35,024 nucleotides of DNA from JACZSB01 sp965372015. GTDB taxonomy: Bacteria; Fidelibacterota; Marinisomatia; SCGC-AAA003-L08; TS1B11. A program made the position numbers and the translations under genes. Shown in pieces: positions 8,319-16,098 of the stretch. Position 1 is the stretch's first letter. The number at the start of each line of letters is the position of its first letter. Below the pieces are notes generated by a model. It was given only the letters and a program-made list of their open reading frames with translations. It did not search any database and was not told where the DNA came from. The stretch spans positions 1 to 35,024 of the forward strand of contig CBDVAP010000017.1 in NCBI GenBank assembly GCA_965372015.1, given 5' to 3'.

Positions 8319-8882
8319 CTAAGGTAGTTTCAAGTCTTCAGGGAAATACCATCGCCGGGGCTCGGCCGAGGGCGGTTCCCGCCAATCCCCCGGCAGCTTG
8401 GGTACCAAGGGCCTGGAGATCCCCTCCACCGTCACCGGCACTTTATCACCCAGATAGTATTCCAGGGTACTGATCCAGTCCCGGCAGGCCTGAACGTACT
8501 CAGCCACCACACTGTCAGAGAAGCCGGTAGCCCGCACGGAGGCAATGGAAAGGGCCGAGACAACCGGCAGGTACAGGTTGGCGGGGTCCTGATACACCAT
8601 ATCGGTCCCCCGCACCAGCTCGTCGATGGTAAAGCGGTTCAGGTAATCCCGGAATATGGTACCGGCGTCGGCTGTATCCACCGCCCAGCCCTGGAGAAAG
8701 TAGTATAGCTTGGCGTCCAGCAGCCCCTGTACATAGGCCCTTTTCATTGGCTGCCGGTACTCGGGATATTCCGCCGTGAGACGGTCGATCCGCTGCCAAT
8801 CGTACCCGTTCCAGAGCAGCCTGGTAGTCTGAGCGGGGGCCCAGGCCGCCAGACAAAGTACAGCTAAGATGATCCGTATCAT
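8319..8882 (-). CDS. Small secreted protein of unknown function
   Basis: 187 residues from ATG 8882. The N-terminus MIRIILAVLCLAAWAPAQ is a clear signal peptide with an AxA-like end. The mature part contains YVQGLLDAKLYYFLQGWAVD, FRDYLNRFTIDELVRGTD and YVQACRDWISTLEYY, a mostly helical pattern, then a Pro-rich tail. I do not recognise the family; a weak resemblance to Rap1a/Tai-type helical periplasmic proteins is too slight to use. The frame is open back to 9041, but bases 8886-8977 of that extension are a tRNA gene, so the extension is not protein. The start codon lies 3 nt after the tRNA 3' end and has no Shine-Dalgarno sequence. The stop is TAG, 42 nt before the M50 gene. Confidence 0.7.
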   Translation of the reverse strand: MIRIILAVLCLAAWAPAQTTRLLWNGYDWQRIDRLTAEYPEYRQPMKRAYVQGLLDAKLYYFLQGWAVDTADAGTIFRDYLNRFTIDELVRGTDMVYQDPANLYLPVVSALSIASVRATGFSDSVVAEYVQACRDWISTLEYYLGDKVPVTVEGISRPLVPKLPGDWREPPSAEPRRWYFPEDLKLP

Positions 8883-8885
8883 TTG

Positions 8886-8977
8886 CGGAAACGTGTCGGA
8901 GTCGAACCGACCATCCACCTCTCGACGGATCGACAGTTTTGAAGACTGCGGCGCCCACCGGGGTCGCAAACGCTTCC
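8886..8977 (-). tRNA. selC: tRNA-Sec (anticodon UCA)
   Basis: Found by reading the minus strand. The 5' strand GGAAGCGT pairs with ACGTTTCC at the 3' end over 8 bp (one G-U pair), with discriminator G. The anticodon arm is GCAGT-CTTCAAA-ACTGT, putting TCA at positions 34-36, which reads UGA. A long variable arm follows (ATCCGTC-GAGA-GGTGGAT, 7 bp with G-U pairs), then a T arm GTCGG-TTCGACT-CCGAC of 5 bp. The 8+5 acceptor/T domain, the extra arm and the D-loop CCGGTG are hallmarks of bacterial tRNA-Sec and resemble E. coli selC. The D stem contains one A-G mismatch (GCGAC against GGCGC). CCA is not encoded (CAA follows). The gene is 5 nt after one CDS stop and 3 nt before the next start. It serves selenocysteine insertion together with SelA, SelB and SelD, none of which is in this window. 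Confidence 0.93.
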
Positions 8978-8982
8978 TGAAT

Positions 8983-9798
8983 TTAATCAACCCGCTGGAC
9001 CAGGTATTCCAGTCCGTAATCCCGTTGCAGCCTTTCACCAAGGCGCTGGGCTGCTTCCCGGGTAGCGAAACCGGACACGATCACCGCGAACAGTGTACGC
9101 TCCTGGGAGGTATACCTGCGGATAAACACCTCGTAATTTAAGGATTCCAGCAGGTCCTGTTGCCGCAGGGCGTTTTCCCGTTGACTGTAGACCCCTACCT
9201 GTAGTTGGAACTGTGGGCCGGTTTTCCCCTCACCCGGCGAGGCTCGACCCCCACTGGGACGGGCTCCCTTATCATCCGGGAGCACCACCACTTTTCCTTC
9301 CTGCAGGTCGAATTTAATCTCCGGGTATTTGCGGGCGAACACCTGGGCGTAAAATAAGGCCGTGTCCCGGTCGCCGGAAACCAGCAGCGCATTCAGGAAT
9401 AATCTGATACTCGAATGCACCAGATCGGAGCGGGGATAGTGCACAGCAATCCGCTTGAGCTCCTGGGCCGCCTGAATGTAAAGCCCCCGGGAATAGAGAA
9501 ATTCACCAATCTTCAGCAGGGCATCATCGGCGTAGGGATTAGTGGGATAAAGTTGCACTACCTTATTGAACAACCCCACTGCCGCATCGCCGTCTAGTGT
9601 CACCAAACCCTCGAGAAATAGCACGGCGCCGTCATTAGGGTGCTGCTTTTTCAGTGCCGGCAGCGCCTGCCGTACTTCATCCACCCGGCCCTGGTAGGCC
9701 AAGTCGATATAGTGGGCGATGCTCTGCCCGTCAGCCTCAGCCGCCAGACAAAGCAGGAATAGCGGTATCCCGCTACGCCAGTTTTTCCAGAGGATCAC
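8983..9798 (-). CDS. Secreted TPR-like protein with C-terminal SPOR domain
   Basis: 271 residues. Signal peptide about 1-25 (IPLFLLCLAAEADGQS). Residues about 27-165 contain repeated helical pairs in the style of TPR/YbgF/BamD proteins (YPTNPYADDALLKIGEFLYSRG, KRIAVHYPRSDLVHSSIRLF). A Gly/Pro-rich linker follows, then a SPOR domain at about 195-271 (FQLQVGVYSQRENALRQQDL .. FAVIVSGFATREAAQRLGERL). SPOR domains bind glycan strands stripped of stem peptides, so an envelope or division-site role is likely. The start is GTG 9798, overlapping the preceding TPR gene by 26 bp. The stop TAA is 5 nt before selC. The combination suggests a structural or assembly factor of the cell wall; the partner is unknown. 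Confidence 0.8.
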   Translation of the reverse strand: MILWKNWRSGIPLFLLCLAAEADGQSIAHYIDLAYQGRVDEVRQALPALKKQHPNDGAVLFLEGLVTLDGDAAVGLFNKVVQLYPTNPYADDALLKIGEFLYSRGLYIQAAQELKRIAVHYPRSDLVHSSIRLFLNALLVSGDRDTALFYAQVFARKYPEIKFDLQEGKVVVLPDDKGARPSGGRASPGEGKTGPQFQLQVGVYSQRENALRQQDLLESLNYEVFIRRYTSQERTLFAVIVSGFATREAAQRLGERLQRDYGLEYLVQRVD

Positions 9799-10996
9799 TA
9801 TCTGGGCTGAGCCAGCTCATCAGAGAGGCTTGCTCCGCCTCCCGGCTGGCCAAATCTTGGGCGTTACTGCGGATGGAATCAACCAACTGGTCCAACTCCG
9901 GCAGCAGGTTCTGCTCCGAACCTCGCCGGTAGTTCAATTTCAGCCGAATGGCGTTAATTAAAGGACCCTCGGCCGCGCTCTGGGGAATAGTGGCCAGCAG
10001 CTGCTCGGCCTGATCCAGTTCCCCCTTGCGCACGTAAAAATTAGCCAGGGCCGCTATCCCGTCCAGGTTCTCGGGATTCTTGTCCAACACCTGCCGCAGG
10101 AAGGGACCTACGTCATCGAATCGTTGCAGGTAATACAGGGCTTCCTCCACCCGGTGCAGGACCCGGTAGATGTCCTGAGGGGATAATTCCACAAAGGAGG
10201 ACCAGTGCGCTACCGCCTGGGGGTAAAGCTTCCCTATCTTGCGATTCAACTCCTCCTGCTTGCGCTCATTAACAGGTCCGCGGGTGGGATCCTCCAGGTC
10301 GGTCAACTCCTGGCGGTAACCGGCTACTTCATCGGCGAAAGATTCCGCCAGGTAATAATGGGCCGGTGAGAAACCCTGGTCGATCTTGAGGGCTTGCTCA
10401 TAATGGGAGCGCACAGTCTCCGGCGGGTCGGTCCGGCGCCGGTCATATCCCTGCCGGAAACGGCACAGCGCCTGTAGACGGGGATCCTCTTTCTGTTTGG
10501 CCTTTTGCCAGCGGGCCAGATACTTGCCGACCGAGACCCAGTCCCCCAACTCCCGGTGGAATTTTACCAGGTGACGCAAGGCCCAGGTATTGCGCTTATC
10601 CAATTTCAAAACGGCCTGGCCCCATTCCACGGCCTTGGCGGGCTGCCCCAGGGCACTATAGTCCAGGGCCAGATTCTTGTATAACTCCAGCTGGTAGTAG
10701 GATGAAAGGTCGCTACGGGCCCTCAGGCTATCGTGCATCTTCAGACCCTTATCCGCCACCCCGCCCAGGCGCAGCACCTGGCCCATCTTGAGATAGGCCG
10801 CCACATGGTCGGTATCCTTCTCGATCACCCCTTTGAAGCACTGATAGGCCCGCTTCAAATTGCCCCGCAACAGGTGATCCAGCCCTTCGGTATAGAGGCT
10901 TTGAGGGTCGTGCCGCTGCCTGGGCCGGATGATAACCACCAGCACTATCAACACGACCGCCCCTACCAGAACGGTTATAACTATGGGATCGAGCAT
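9773..10996 (-). CDS. Membrane-anchored TPR protein, LapB/YciM-like
   Basis: 407 residues. One N-terminal membrane helix (IVITVLVGAVVLIVLVVII), then a basic stop-transfer and a long array of TPR repeats (YTEGLDHLLRGNLKRAYQCF, AAYLKMGQVLRLGG, LALDYSALGQPAKAVEWG, ALANFYVRKGELDQAEQLL). This layout, directly after a LapA-like gene, matches E. coli LapA-LapB (YciS-YciM). LapB there controls LpxC turnover and lipopolysaccharide assembly through FtsH. Unlike E. coli LapB, the C-terminus has no CxxC pairs, so the rubredoxin-type metal site is missing. GGAGGAA lies upstream of ATG 10996 and overlaps the end of the lapA-like frame. Function is inferred from architecture and gene order, not from the repeats alone. 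Confidence 0.72.
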   Translation of the reverse strand: MLDPIVITVLVGAVVLIVLVVIIRPRQRHDPQSLYTEGLDHLLRGNLKRAYQCFKGVIEKDTDHVAAYLKMGQVLRLGGVADKGLKMHDSLRARSDLSSYYQLELYKNLALDYSALGQPAKAVEWGQAVLKLDKRNTWALRHLVKFHRELGDWVSVGKYLARWQKAKQKEDPRLQALCRFRQGYDRRRTDPPETVRSHYEQALKIDQGFSPAHYYLAESFADEVAGYRQELTDLEDPTRGPVNERKQEELNRKIGKLYPQAVAHWSSFVELSPQDIYRVLHRVEEALYYLQRFDDVGPFLRQVLDKNPENLDGIAALANFYVRKGELDQAEQLLATIPQSAAEGPLINAIRLKLNYRRGSEQNLLPELDQLVDSIRSNAQDLASREAEQASLMSWLSPDSDPLEKLA

Positions 10997-11001
10997 GGGA
11001 A

Positions 11002-11382
11002 CTATTCCTCCATCTGGGGAGGAACGTCCTCGGAGGGGAGGTCGGGGCCATCCGGGGTAAGGGCGATTTCTTCCGAATCCTGGAAGATCTCCTCATCCAG
11101 CCCCGAGTGCCGTAGGTTGTTGATCTCGATCCGCAGCTTCTTGAGCTGCTTGTTCTGATTACTGATAGTTATCTGGTTTTCCATGATCTGTACCAAACCG
11201 ATAATGAACCCCAGCAGAATGCCCAGGCCTATTGTGGTCACCAGCATTGTGACGAGGCTCACATCCTCGTATACTTTACCCGGCATGAGCCAGATATTCA
11301 CCGTCTGCCCGGAATTCATACTCAGCATCACCGCCAGTCCCAGGACGACGAACAGCAGAATCAGTAATTTAAGCAACCGCAT
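11002..11382 (-). CDS. LapA-like (DUF1049) inner-membrane protein
   Basis: 126 residues with two membrane helices: about 4-22 (LKLLILLFVVLGLAVMLSMN) and 44-66 (LVTMLVTTIGLGILLGFIIG). The short loop NSGQTVNIWLMPGKVYEDVS between them is the LapA/DUF1049 pattern. A coiled-coil segment (NQITISNQNKQLKKLRIEIN) and a strongly acidic tail follow. GGAGGA precedes ATG 11382, and the start overlaps the end of miaB by 14 bp. It is followed 5 nt later by the LapB-like TPR gene, so the two probably form a complex. In E. coli LapA modulates lipopolysaccharide assembly with LapB; here the role is inferred. Confidence 0.78.
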   Translation of the reverse strand: MRLLKLLILLFVVLGLAVMLSMNSGQTVNIWLMPGKVYEDVSLVTMLVTTIGLGILLGFIIGLVQIMENQITISNQNKQLKKLRIEINNLRHSGLDEEIFQDSEEIALTPDGPDLPSEDVPPQMEE

Positions 11383-12697
11383 GATAATCCTCCGGCGAAT
11401 TCACCAAATGTCCTTGTAAAGCCACACCGAATGAACCGTCAAGATGTACCGGGACGAAATCCTTAATCCTGGCCGATCCCTTATCGAAAACCACCCACTT
11501 GTTGCCGTCGGTCCGGCCAGCCCACTGGGCCGTGGACTTCTTGCTCTGCTTCTCCACCAGCACCTCCACCACCCGGCCCGCCAGCGCCCGGTTACGCGCC
11601 AGGCCGATAGACTTTTGCAAAGTCAGCAATTCTTCTAAACGGGCCTGCTTCTGCGCTTCGGGAACCTGGTCCTCATATTCGGCGGCCTTAGTACCGGAAC
11701 GCAAGGAATACTTGAAGGTAAAGGCGCTGTCGAACTCCACCGTGCGCAGAACTTCCAGGGTCTTTTCGAAATCCTCCCGAGTTTCACCGGGAAACCCGAC
11801 GATTATATCGGTGCTGATACTGCAGCCCGGCATTACCTCCCGGATGTGTTGCGCCAAGGCTACGAATCGCTCCCTGGTATAGGTGCGGTTCATGCGCCTC
11901 AGGATGCTGTCCGCCCCGGCCTGCAGCGGCAGGTGGAGCGACTTACAGATGTTGTGGTGTCCGGCCATTACCTGGAGCATCCGTTCGTCGACATCCGAGG
12001 GGTGGGGCGAGGTGAACCTCAGCCGCCTAAGTCCCGGTACCGCCGCCACGGCCGCCAGCAGGTCCGGGAACCTGTGCGCCTCATGGCGGTAGGAATTGAC
12101 ATTCTGCCCCAGGAGGGTCACTTCCAGAAACCCTTGCCGGACTGCGTCGGTGGCCTCAGCCACGATACCATCCAGGGAGCGGCTGCGTTCCCGTCCCCGG
12201 GTGAAGGGTACAATGCAGAAGGTGCAGAACTTGTCGCACCCCCGCATGATGGAAATCCAGGCATTGATGCCGGCGGCCCGGGAAGGGAACAGTTCGTCGT
12301 AGACTTCCAGCCGCGATAGCCGGGTATCCACTACATGCCGGGGATCGTTCCGCCGCTGGGCAATTATTTCGGGCAACCGCCGGTAACGATCCGGCCCCAG
12401 CACAAAGTCGATATACGGCTTAGATTCCAGCAGGTTGTCCGCCAGGCTTTGGGCCAAACACCCCAGCACGCCTATCAGCACCGCCGGGTCTTTCCGCTTG
12501 AGATGAGCCAACTGGCCCAGCCGGTTATGCACCGTCTCCTCGGCCTTCTCCCGTATGGCGCAGGTATTCAGCAGGATCAGTTGGGCCCTGAGCGGATCGG
12601 CGGTCCGCTGGTACCCGCAGCCGTCAAGTAGACCGGTCACCAGCTCGGAGTCGGCCACGTTCATCTGGCAACCGTATGTTTCTACGAAATAGCGCAT
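11369..12697 (-). CDS. miaB: tRNA-2-methylthio-N6-dimethylallyladenosine synthase (MiaB)
   Basis: Radical-SAM methylthiotransferase that modifies i6A37 in tRNAs reading UNN codons. 442 residues, normal length. The N-terminal UPF0004 domain carries cluster cysteines C10 (ETYGCQMN), C46 (NTCAIRE) and C80 (GVLGC). The radical-SAM cluster is CDKFCTFC (C154, C158, C161). LLGQNVNSY, LPLQAGAD, DIIVGFPGET and FKYSLRSGT are signature blocks that separate MiaB from MtaB and RimO. The C-terminal TRAM domain is about 370-435. Start ATG 12697 begins with the conserved MRYFVETYGCQMN; no clear ribosome-binding site is seen. The gene opens the run leading into lapA-lapB. Confidence 0.95.
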   Translation of the reverse strand: MRYFVETYGCQMNVADSELVTGLLDGCGYQRTADPLRAQLILLNTCAIREKAEETVHNRLGQLAHLKRKDPAVLIGVLGCLAQSLADNLLESKPYIDFVLGPDRYRRLPEIIAQRRNDPRHVVDTRLSRLEVYDELFPSRAAGINAWISIMRGCDKFCTFCIVPFTRGRERSRSLDGIVAEATDAVRQGFLEVTLLGQNVNSYRHEAHRFPDLLAAVAAVPGLRRLRFTSPHPSDVDERMLQVMAGHHNICKSLHLPLQAGADSILRRMNRTYTRERFVALAQHIREVMPGCSISTDIIVGFPGETREDFEKTLEVLRTVEFDSAFTFKYSLRSGTKAAEYEDQVPEAQKQARLEELLTLQKSIGLARNRALAGRVVEVLVEKQSKKSTAQWAGRTDGNKWVVFDKGSARIKDFVPVHLDGSFGVALQGHLVNSPEDYHAVA

Positions 12698-12791
12698 CAG
12701 TGTGTATGGGGGCTGCTTTATTTAGAGGCAGCGGCTCAGGGGAAGTTAATCATTCCCAGCCGGTAACCGGTATCGGTGAAAGTGATAGTAC

Positions 12792-13739
12792 CTAAAAGTA
12801 ATTGGCGGGATTCTGGGGGCGGTTGTAGTGCCGTACTTCGTAATGCAGGTGAGGCGCGGTGGAACGGCCGGTATTACCGGAGCGCCCGATGAGATCACCC
12901 CGCTTCACCACCTGGCCCGGTTCGACCTCAAATGTGCGCAGGTGGCCGTAGAGGGTCTTGAAGCCGTTGCCGTGGTCGATCTTGATATATAGCCCCAGAT
13001 TGCGGTCGAAGCGGGTGGTCAAAACCTTTCCGCCGGCGGTAGCGTGAACCTTGGTACCGGTGTCGGCGGTGATGTCCATGCCGTGGTGAAACTCCCGTTT
13101 GCGGGTGTACGGGTGCCGCCGCGCCCCGAAGCGGCTGGAATAGTGCCCACCAATGATGGGCTGAATGGATGGCGTCCGCCGCAGCCGGGCCAGGTCATCC
13201 TTGATGGTATCCCGCAACTGTTCGTAACTGATCTGCTCCAGCTTCAGCTCGCGAGCCAAGGCGTCCAGTTGGGTGGTTATGGCGGCCAGGCCCCGGTCGG
13301 AAGTGGGCAGCAGGTAATCCATGTCGGTGCGGACTCCCACCAGGCTGCCTCCGATACCCACCTGGCGAATTTCATCGGGGATGCTCGGCAGATTAGCGTG
13401 CGCCCGGAGGTCCTCGTCCATATTGGACAGGACACCGATCTCGCGCTCCAGGGTACCGATCCGTTTTTCGAAATCGTGGACCAGCTGGTGCAGGGCGGCA
13501 TTGTCCCGGCGCAACTTCGCTACCCGGTGGGCATGGGCTGTTTCCAGCAATAAGTGAGCCCCTAGATAGAGGAGCACCGGAGTCAGCACCACAGCGGCTA
13601 ACAGCAGCTTGATGGCCCTGCGGCCCCGTATCTCTATCTGGTGTAATCCAGAGCGGCCCTCCTGAAGAATCAGCAGCTTCAGGTTATTTGAGCCGATGGA
13701 TGAAACAATTCTGCCTATCTTAGAACTTCGTAACCCCAT
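12792..13739 (-). CDS. M23 (LytM) family peptidase with coiled coil
   Basis: 315 residues. A cytoplasmic basic N-terminus of about 40 residues is followed by one membrane helix (about 46-66, LLLAAVVLTPVLLYLGAHLLL), a periplasmic coiled coil (about 70-110 and 160-190) and a C-terminal LytM domain. Zinc-site motifs are FHHGMDI (HxxxD) and HLHYEV (HxH); GHYSSRFGARRHP and YGHLRTFEVEPGQVVKRGD are also typical. Both metal motifs are complete, so it is probably an active peptidoglycan endopeptidase rather than a NlpD/EnvC-type activator; that is inference. Start ATG 13739 has GAAGGA upstream. The stop is TAG, 94 nt before miaB. A CRP-type palindrome lies 77-92 bp upstream of the start. Confidence 0.87.
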   Translation of the reverse strand: MGLRSSKIGRIVSSIGSNNLKLLILQEGRSGLHQIEIRGRRAIKLLLAAVVLTPVLLYLGAHLLLETAHAHRVAKLRRDNAALHQLVHDFEKRIGTLEREIGVLSNMDEDLRAHANLPSIPDEIRQVGIGGSLVGVRTDMDYLLPTSDRGLAAITTQLDALARELKLEQISYEQLRDTIKDDLARLRRTPSIQPIIGGHYSSRFGARRHPYTRKREFHHGMDITADTGTKVHATAGGKVLTTRFDRNLGLYIKIDHGNGFKTLYGHLRTFEVEPGQVVKRGDLIGRSGNTGRSTAPHLHYEVRHYNRPQNPANYF

Positions 13740-13815
13740 ATATCCTTCTATTTTAGCAAATCGAGGCCGGTTCTGGCAACAAAAACATGCCTCTCAAACA
13801 CGTTACCGGATAAAG

Positions 13816-13831
13816 TGTGATCAATTTCACA
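13816..13831. promoter_or_regulatory. CRP/FNR-family type palindrome
   Basis: TGTGA-TCAATT-TCACA is an exact match to the TGTGA-N6-TCACA consensus of the CRP family. It lies in the 232-bp gap between the coiled-coil gene (stop at 13972, minus) and the M23 peptidase gene (start 13739, minus), centred about 85 bp upstream of the M23 start. That is a plausible activator position. Ten fixed bases would occur by chance about once per megabase, so it is suggestive only. Which regulator binds is not known from this window. Confidence 0.4.
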
Positions 13832-13971
13832 TGCCGCCGGGCTGTGGCGTGTTCAAATGAGCCCTCCAGCCACCGCATTATCTCCCGATTGGTCCTGAAT
13901 CTCAATCTGTAATCCAGGCGACAATAATAGCGTGCTCACGATCAGATCCGCACCTTGGCATCTCCAAGCGC

Positions 13972-14430
13972 CTATTTCTTAGCCGCCTTCCCAGTGCTCT
14001 TCCGGCCCCCGGCGGACGCTTTCGATCGGGGCCGGCTACCTTTGGCTTTACCGTTCCCGGTCGGTTTTGGCTTCCTGTCAGCGGCCTGCGCCGCTCCCAC
14101 ATCAGCCAGATTCGAAGCTTGCTTTATGGCCCGTTCTTTCTCGGCGATGCCCTGGGCCAACTGGGCTACCCTCTCACGTAGGGCGGATACTCCTTCATGC
14201 CCGGCAAAATCTTTCCCGCCCTGCAATTCGCCATAGGCGATCCGGCCCAGGTCGGCGAAAACCCGGTTCTGCTCCCGCTGCAGCTGAAAGACATCCATTT
14301 TCAGACGCCCGATGCGGCTCAAGATTTCCGCCTTGCCGGCCGCCGCTTTAGTCAGTTCGCCGGCCTTCACCACCGCCGAACTGGTGAAAGTCCGCAGGTT
14401 CTCAGCCAGTGTATCCATGAATGTTTTCAT
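13972..14430 (-). CDS. Small coiled-coil protein with Lys/Ala-rich tail
   Basis: 152 residues, no signal peptide and no membrane segment. Residues 1-110 are helical with a heptad-like pattern (MDTLAENLRTFTSSAVVKAGELTK, LSRIGRLKMDVFQLQREQNRVFADLGRIAYGEL, LRERVAQLAQGIAEKERAI). The tail from about 112 is very basic and low in complexity (KPKPTGNGKAKGS .. GGRKSTGKAAKK), like histone-H1-type or nucleic-acid-binding tails. The N-terminal part resembles the helical segment of small proteins that end in a zinc ribbon, but no cysteines are present. GGAGGG precedes ATG 14430; a second ATG lies at 14418. Family unknown. It follows gatB on the same strand after 168 bp. Confidence 0.65.
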   Translation of the reverse strand: MKTFMDTLAENLRTFTSSAVVKAGELTKAAAGKAEILSRIGRLKMDVFQLQREQNRVFADLGRIAYGELQGGKDFAGHEGVSALRERVAQLAQGIAEKERAIKQASNLADVGAAQAADRKPKPTGNGKAKGSRPRSKASAGGRKSTGKAAKK

Positions 14431-14598
14431 GCCCTAAACCCTCCAATGCAGCTATGGAATGTAGCCATTGATTGTGCCGGAGGCCAAGTTTTAGTGATAC
14501 AAATAGCATACTGCCCGGCGGCCAGGCAGCCACAGTACTATCCATATCGGTCGTCCCGGCGAATTTCTTACCGTAAATCGTCACCCAGGGTGGCATGC

Positions 14599-16068
14599 TC
14601 ACACCGAACCCTGGTCCAGCTGCGCCCGCAATACCTGCTGCACCACTTTCGGGTCCCCCTGCCCCTCGGTGGCCGCCATCACCTGCCCCATGAACCAGCC
14701 GAACAATTGGCCCTCGCCGCTACGATAACGGGCCAACTCCTGGGGGTTATCGGCCAGTACCTGCCGTACCACCTGCTCCAGTTCGCCGCTATCGGAAACC
14801 TGGGCCAGTTGGTCCCGTTCCACAATCGCCAACGCCGACAATCCGTCGTCCAGCATCTTATCGAAAACCAACTTACCGGTGTTGCGGTTGATGGCCCCCT
14901 CACTCACCAGGTTGATCAGCCCCGCCAGGCCGCCCGGGGACATGGCAAAATCCTGTATCTCTTGGCGCTCCTCGTTGAGCACCCGCAGCACCTCGCCCAA
15001 TAACCACTGAGCCGCGTCCAGGGGCGCCGCACCGGCCTTAATCACCTGTTCGTAATAGGCCGCCAGCTCCTTAGTGCGGGTCAGGGTCTCGACGTCCACC
15101 AGTTTCAGGCCGTATTCCCGGGTAAATCGTTCCTCGATGGCCGCCGGCAGCTCCGGTAGCTGGGTCTGCAAGGCGTCCACCCGGTCGCGGCTGACCTGCA
15201 CCGGCACCAGGTCCGGTTCGGGGAAATAGCGGTAATCGTGTGCTTCTTCCTTGCTGCGCATGATACGGGTCTCCCCCGCCGCCTCGTCCCACAGCAGGGT
15301 ACACTGTTCCACCTGGCCGCCGCTCTCTAAGATCCCGATCTGCCGCTCGATCTCGAAGTTCAGGCCGCGTTCCACGCCCCGAAAGGAGTTCAGGTTTTTC
15401 ATCTCGGTGCGGGTACCCAATTTCGTAGCGCCCCGGGGCCGGATGGAGATATTGGCGTCGCAGCGCAGGTTGCCCTTCTCCATATCGGCATCGCTTACGC
15501 CGGTGTACTCCAGGGTCTGCTTGATCCGCTCCAGGTAGCGCCGGGCCTCCTCGGGCGAATGCATGTCCGGCTCACTTACTATCTCGATCAGCGGTGTGCC
15601 GCAGCGGTTAAAGTCCACGTAGCTCACGCCGTCCGTTCCGTGGATGGTCTTGCCGGCATCATCCTCCAGGTGGATGCGGGTGATGCCCACCGTTTTGCCG
15701 GCGCCGTCTTCCATGATCAGCGCCAGGCTGCCACCCTCGCACAGCGGTTCGTCGAACTGGGAAATCTGGTAGCCCTTGGGCAGGTCGGGATAGAAGTAGC
15801 TCTTGCGGGCGAACCGCGACAGTGGCCGGATACGGCAGCCCACCGCCAGCCCCATGGTGACGGCCAGCTCTATAGCCAGGGCGTTGAGCACCGGCAGGGC
15901 ACCAGGATAGCCCAGGCACACCGGGCAGGTATGGCGGTTGGGAGCCTCACCGTAGGTCCGTTTGCAGGCGCAGAACATTTTGGTGTCGGTGGCCAGCTGG
16001 GCGTGCACCTCCAGCCCGATGACGGGTTGCCAGCGCTCGAGTATAGTATCTTGCGAATGGGTGGTCAT
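14599..16068 (-). CDS. gatB: Aspartyl/glutamyl-tRNA(Asn/Gln) amidotransferase subunit B
   Basis: Subunit of the GatCAB complex, which converts Glu-tRNA(Gln) and Asp-tRNA(Asn) to Gln- and Asn-tRNA. 489 residues, typical. Signatures are WQPVIGLEVHAQL near the N-terminus, a zinc-type cysteine set (FCACKRTYG .. TCPVCLGYPGALP), SRFARKSYFYPDLPKGYQISQ, HLEDDAGK, DFNRCGTPLIEIVSEPD and NLRCDANISIRP. The C-terminal YqeY-like tRNA-binding domain covers about 335-485. Start ATG 16068 lacks a clear ribosome-binding site. The 5' end, including a 35-bp stretch with one mismatch, is present again 576 bp upstream as a broken fragment (16540-16644). gatA and gatC are not in the window. Confidence 0.96.
   Translation of the reverse strand: MTTHSQDTILERWQPVIGLEVHAQLATDTKMFCACKRTYGEAPNRHTCPVCLGYPGALPVLNALAIELAVTMGLAVGCRIRPLSRFARKSYFYPDLPKGYQISQFDEPLCEGGSLALIMEDGAGKTVGITRIHLEDDAGKTIHGTDGVSYVDFNRCGTPLIEIVSEPDMHSPEEARRYLERIKQTLEYTGVSDADMEKGNLRCDANISIRPRGATKLGTRTEMKNLNSFRGVERGLNFEIERQIGILESGGQVEQCTLLWDEAAGETRIMRSKEEAHDYRYFPEPDLVPVQVSRDRVDALQTQLPELPAAIEERFTREYGLKLVDVETLTRTKELAAYYEQVIKAGAAPLDAAQWLLGEVLRVLNEERQEIQDFAMSPGGLAGLINLVSEGAINRNTGKLVFDKMLDDGLSALAIVERDQLAQVSDSGELEQVVRQVLADNPQELARYRSGEGQLFGWFMGQVMAATEGQGDPKVVQQVLRAQLDQGSV
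15998..16032. repeat. Direct repeat copy A (inside gatB 5' end)
   Basis: This 35-bp stretch encodes the WQPVIGLEVHAQ part of gatB and recurs at 16574-16608 in the same orientation with a single difference (G/A at the sixth base). The two copies bracket the DUF2283/DUF4258 pair. The arrangement resembles integration or recombination that regenerates a gene end. Confidence 0.8.
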
Positions 16069-16098
16069 GCGATCAGCGCAGTCGGCTCAATCGGTTTG

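Noticed and set aside
8883..9041. 53-codon N-terminal extension of the small secreted protein
   Set aside because: It runs through the tRNA-Sec gene, and the signal peptide begins at ATG 8882.
13750..13779. TTGCCA-N18-TAAAAT promoter-like pair before the M23 gene
   Set aside because: Transcription from it would begin after the ribosome-binding site GAAGGA at 13744-13749, so the mRNA would lose it.
14197..15003. 268-codon plus-strand frame
   Set aside because: It lies opposite gatB and the coiled-coil gene, has no recognisable domain, and gatB is certain on the other strand.
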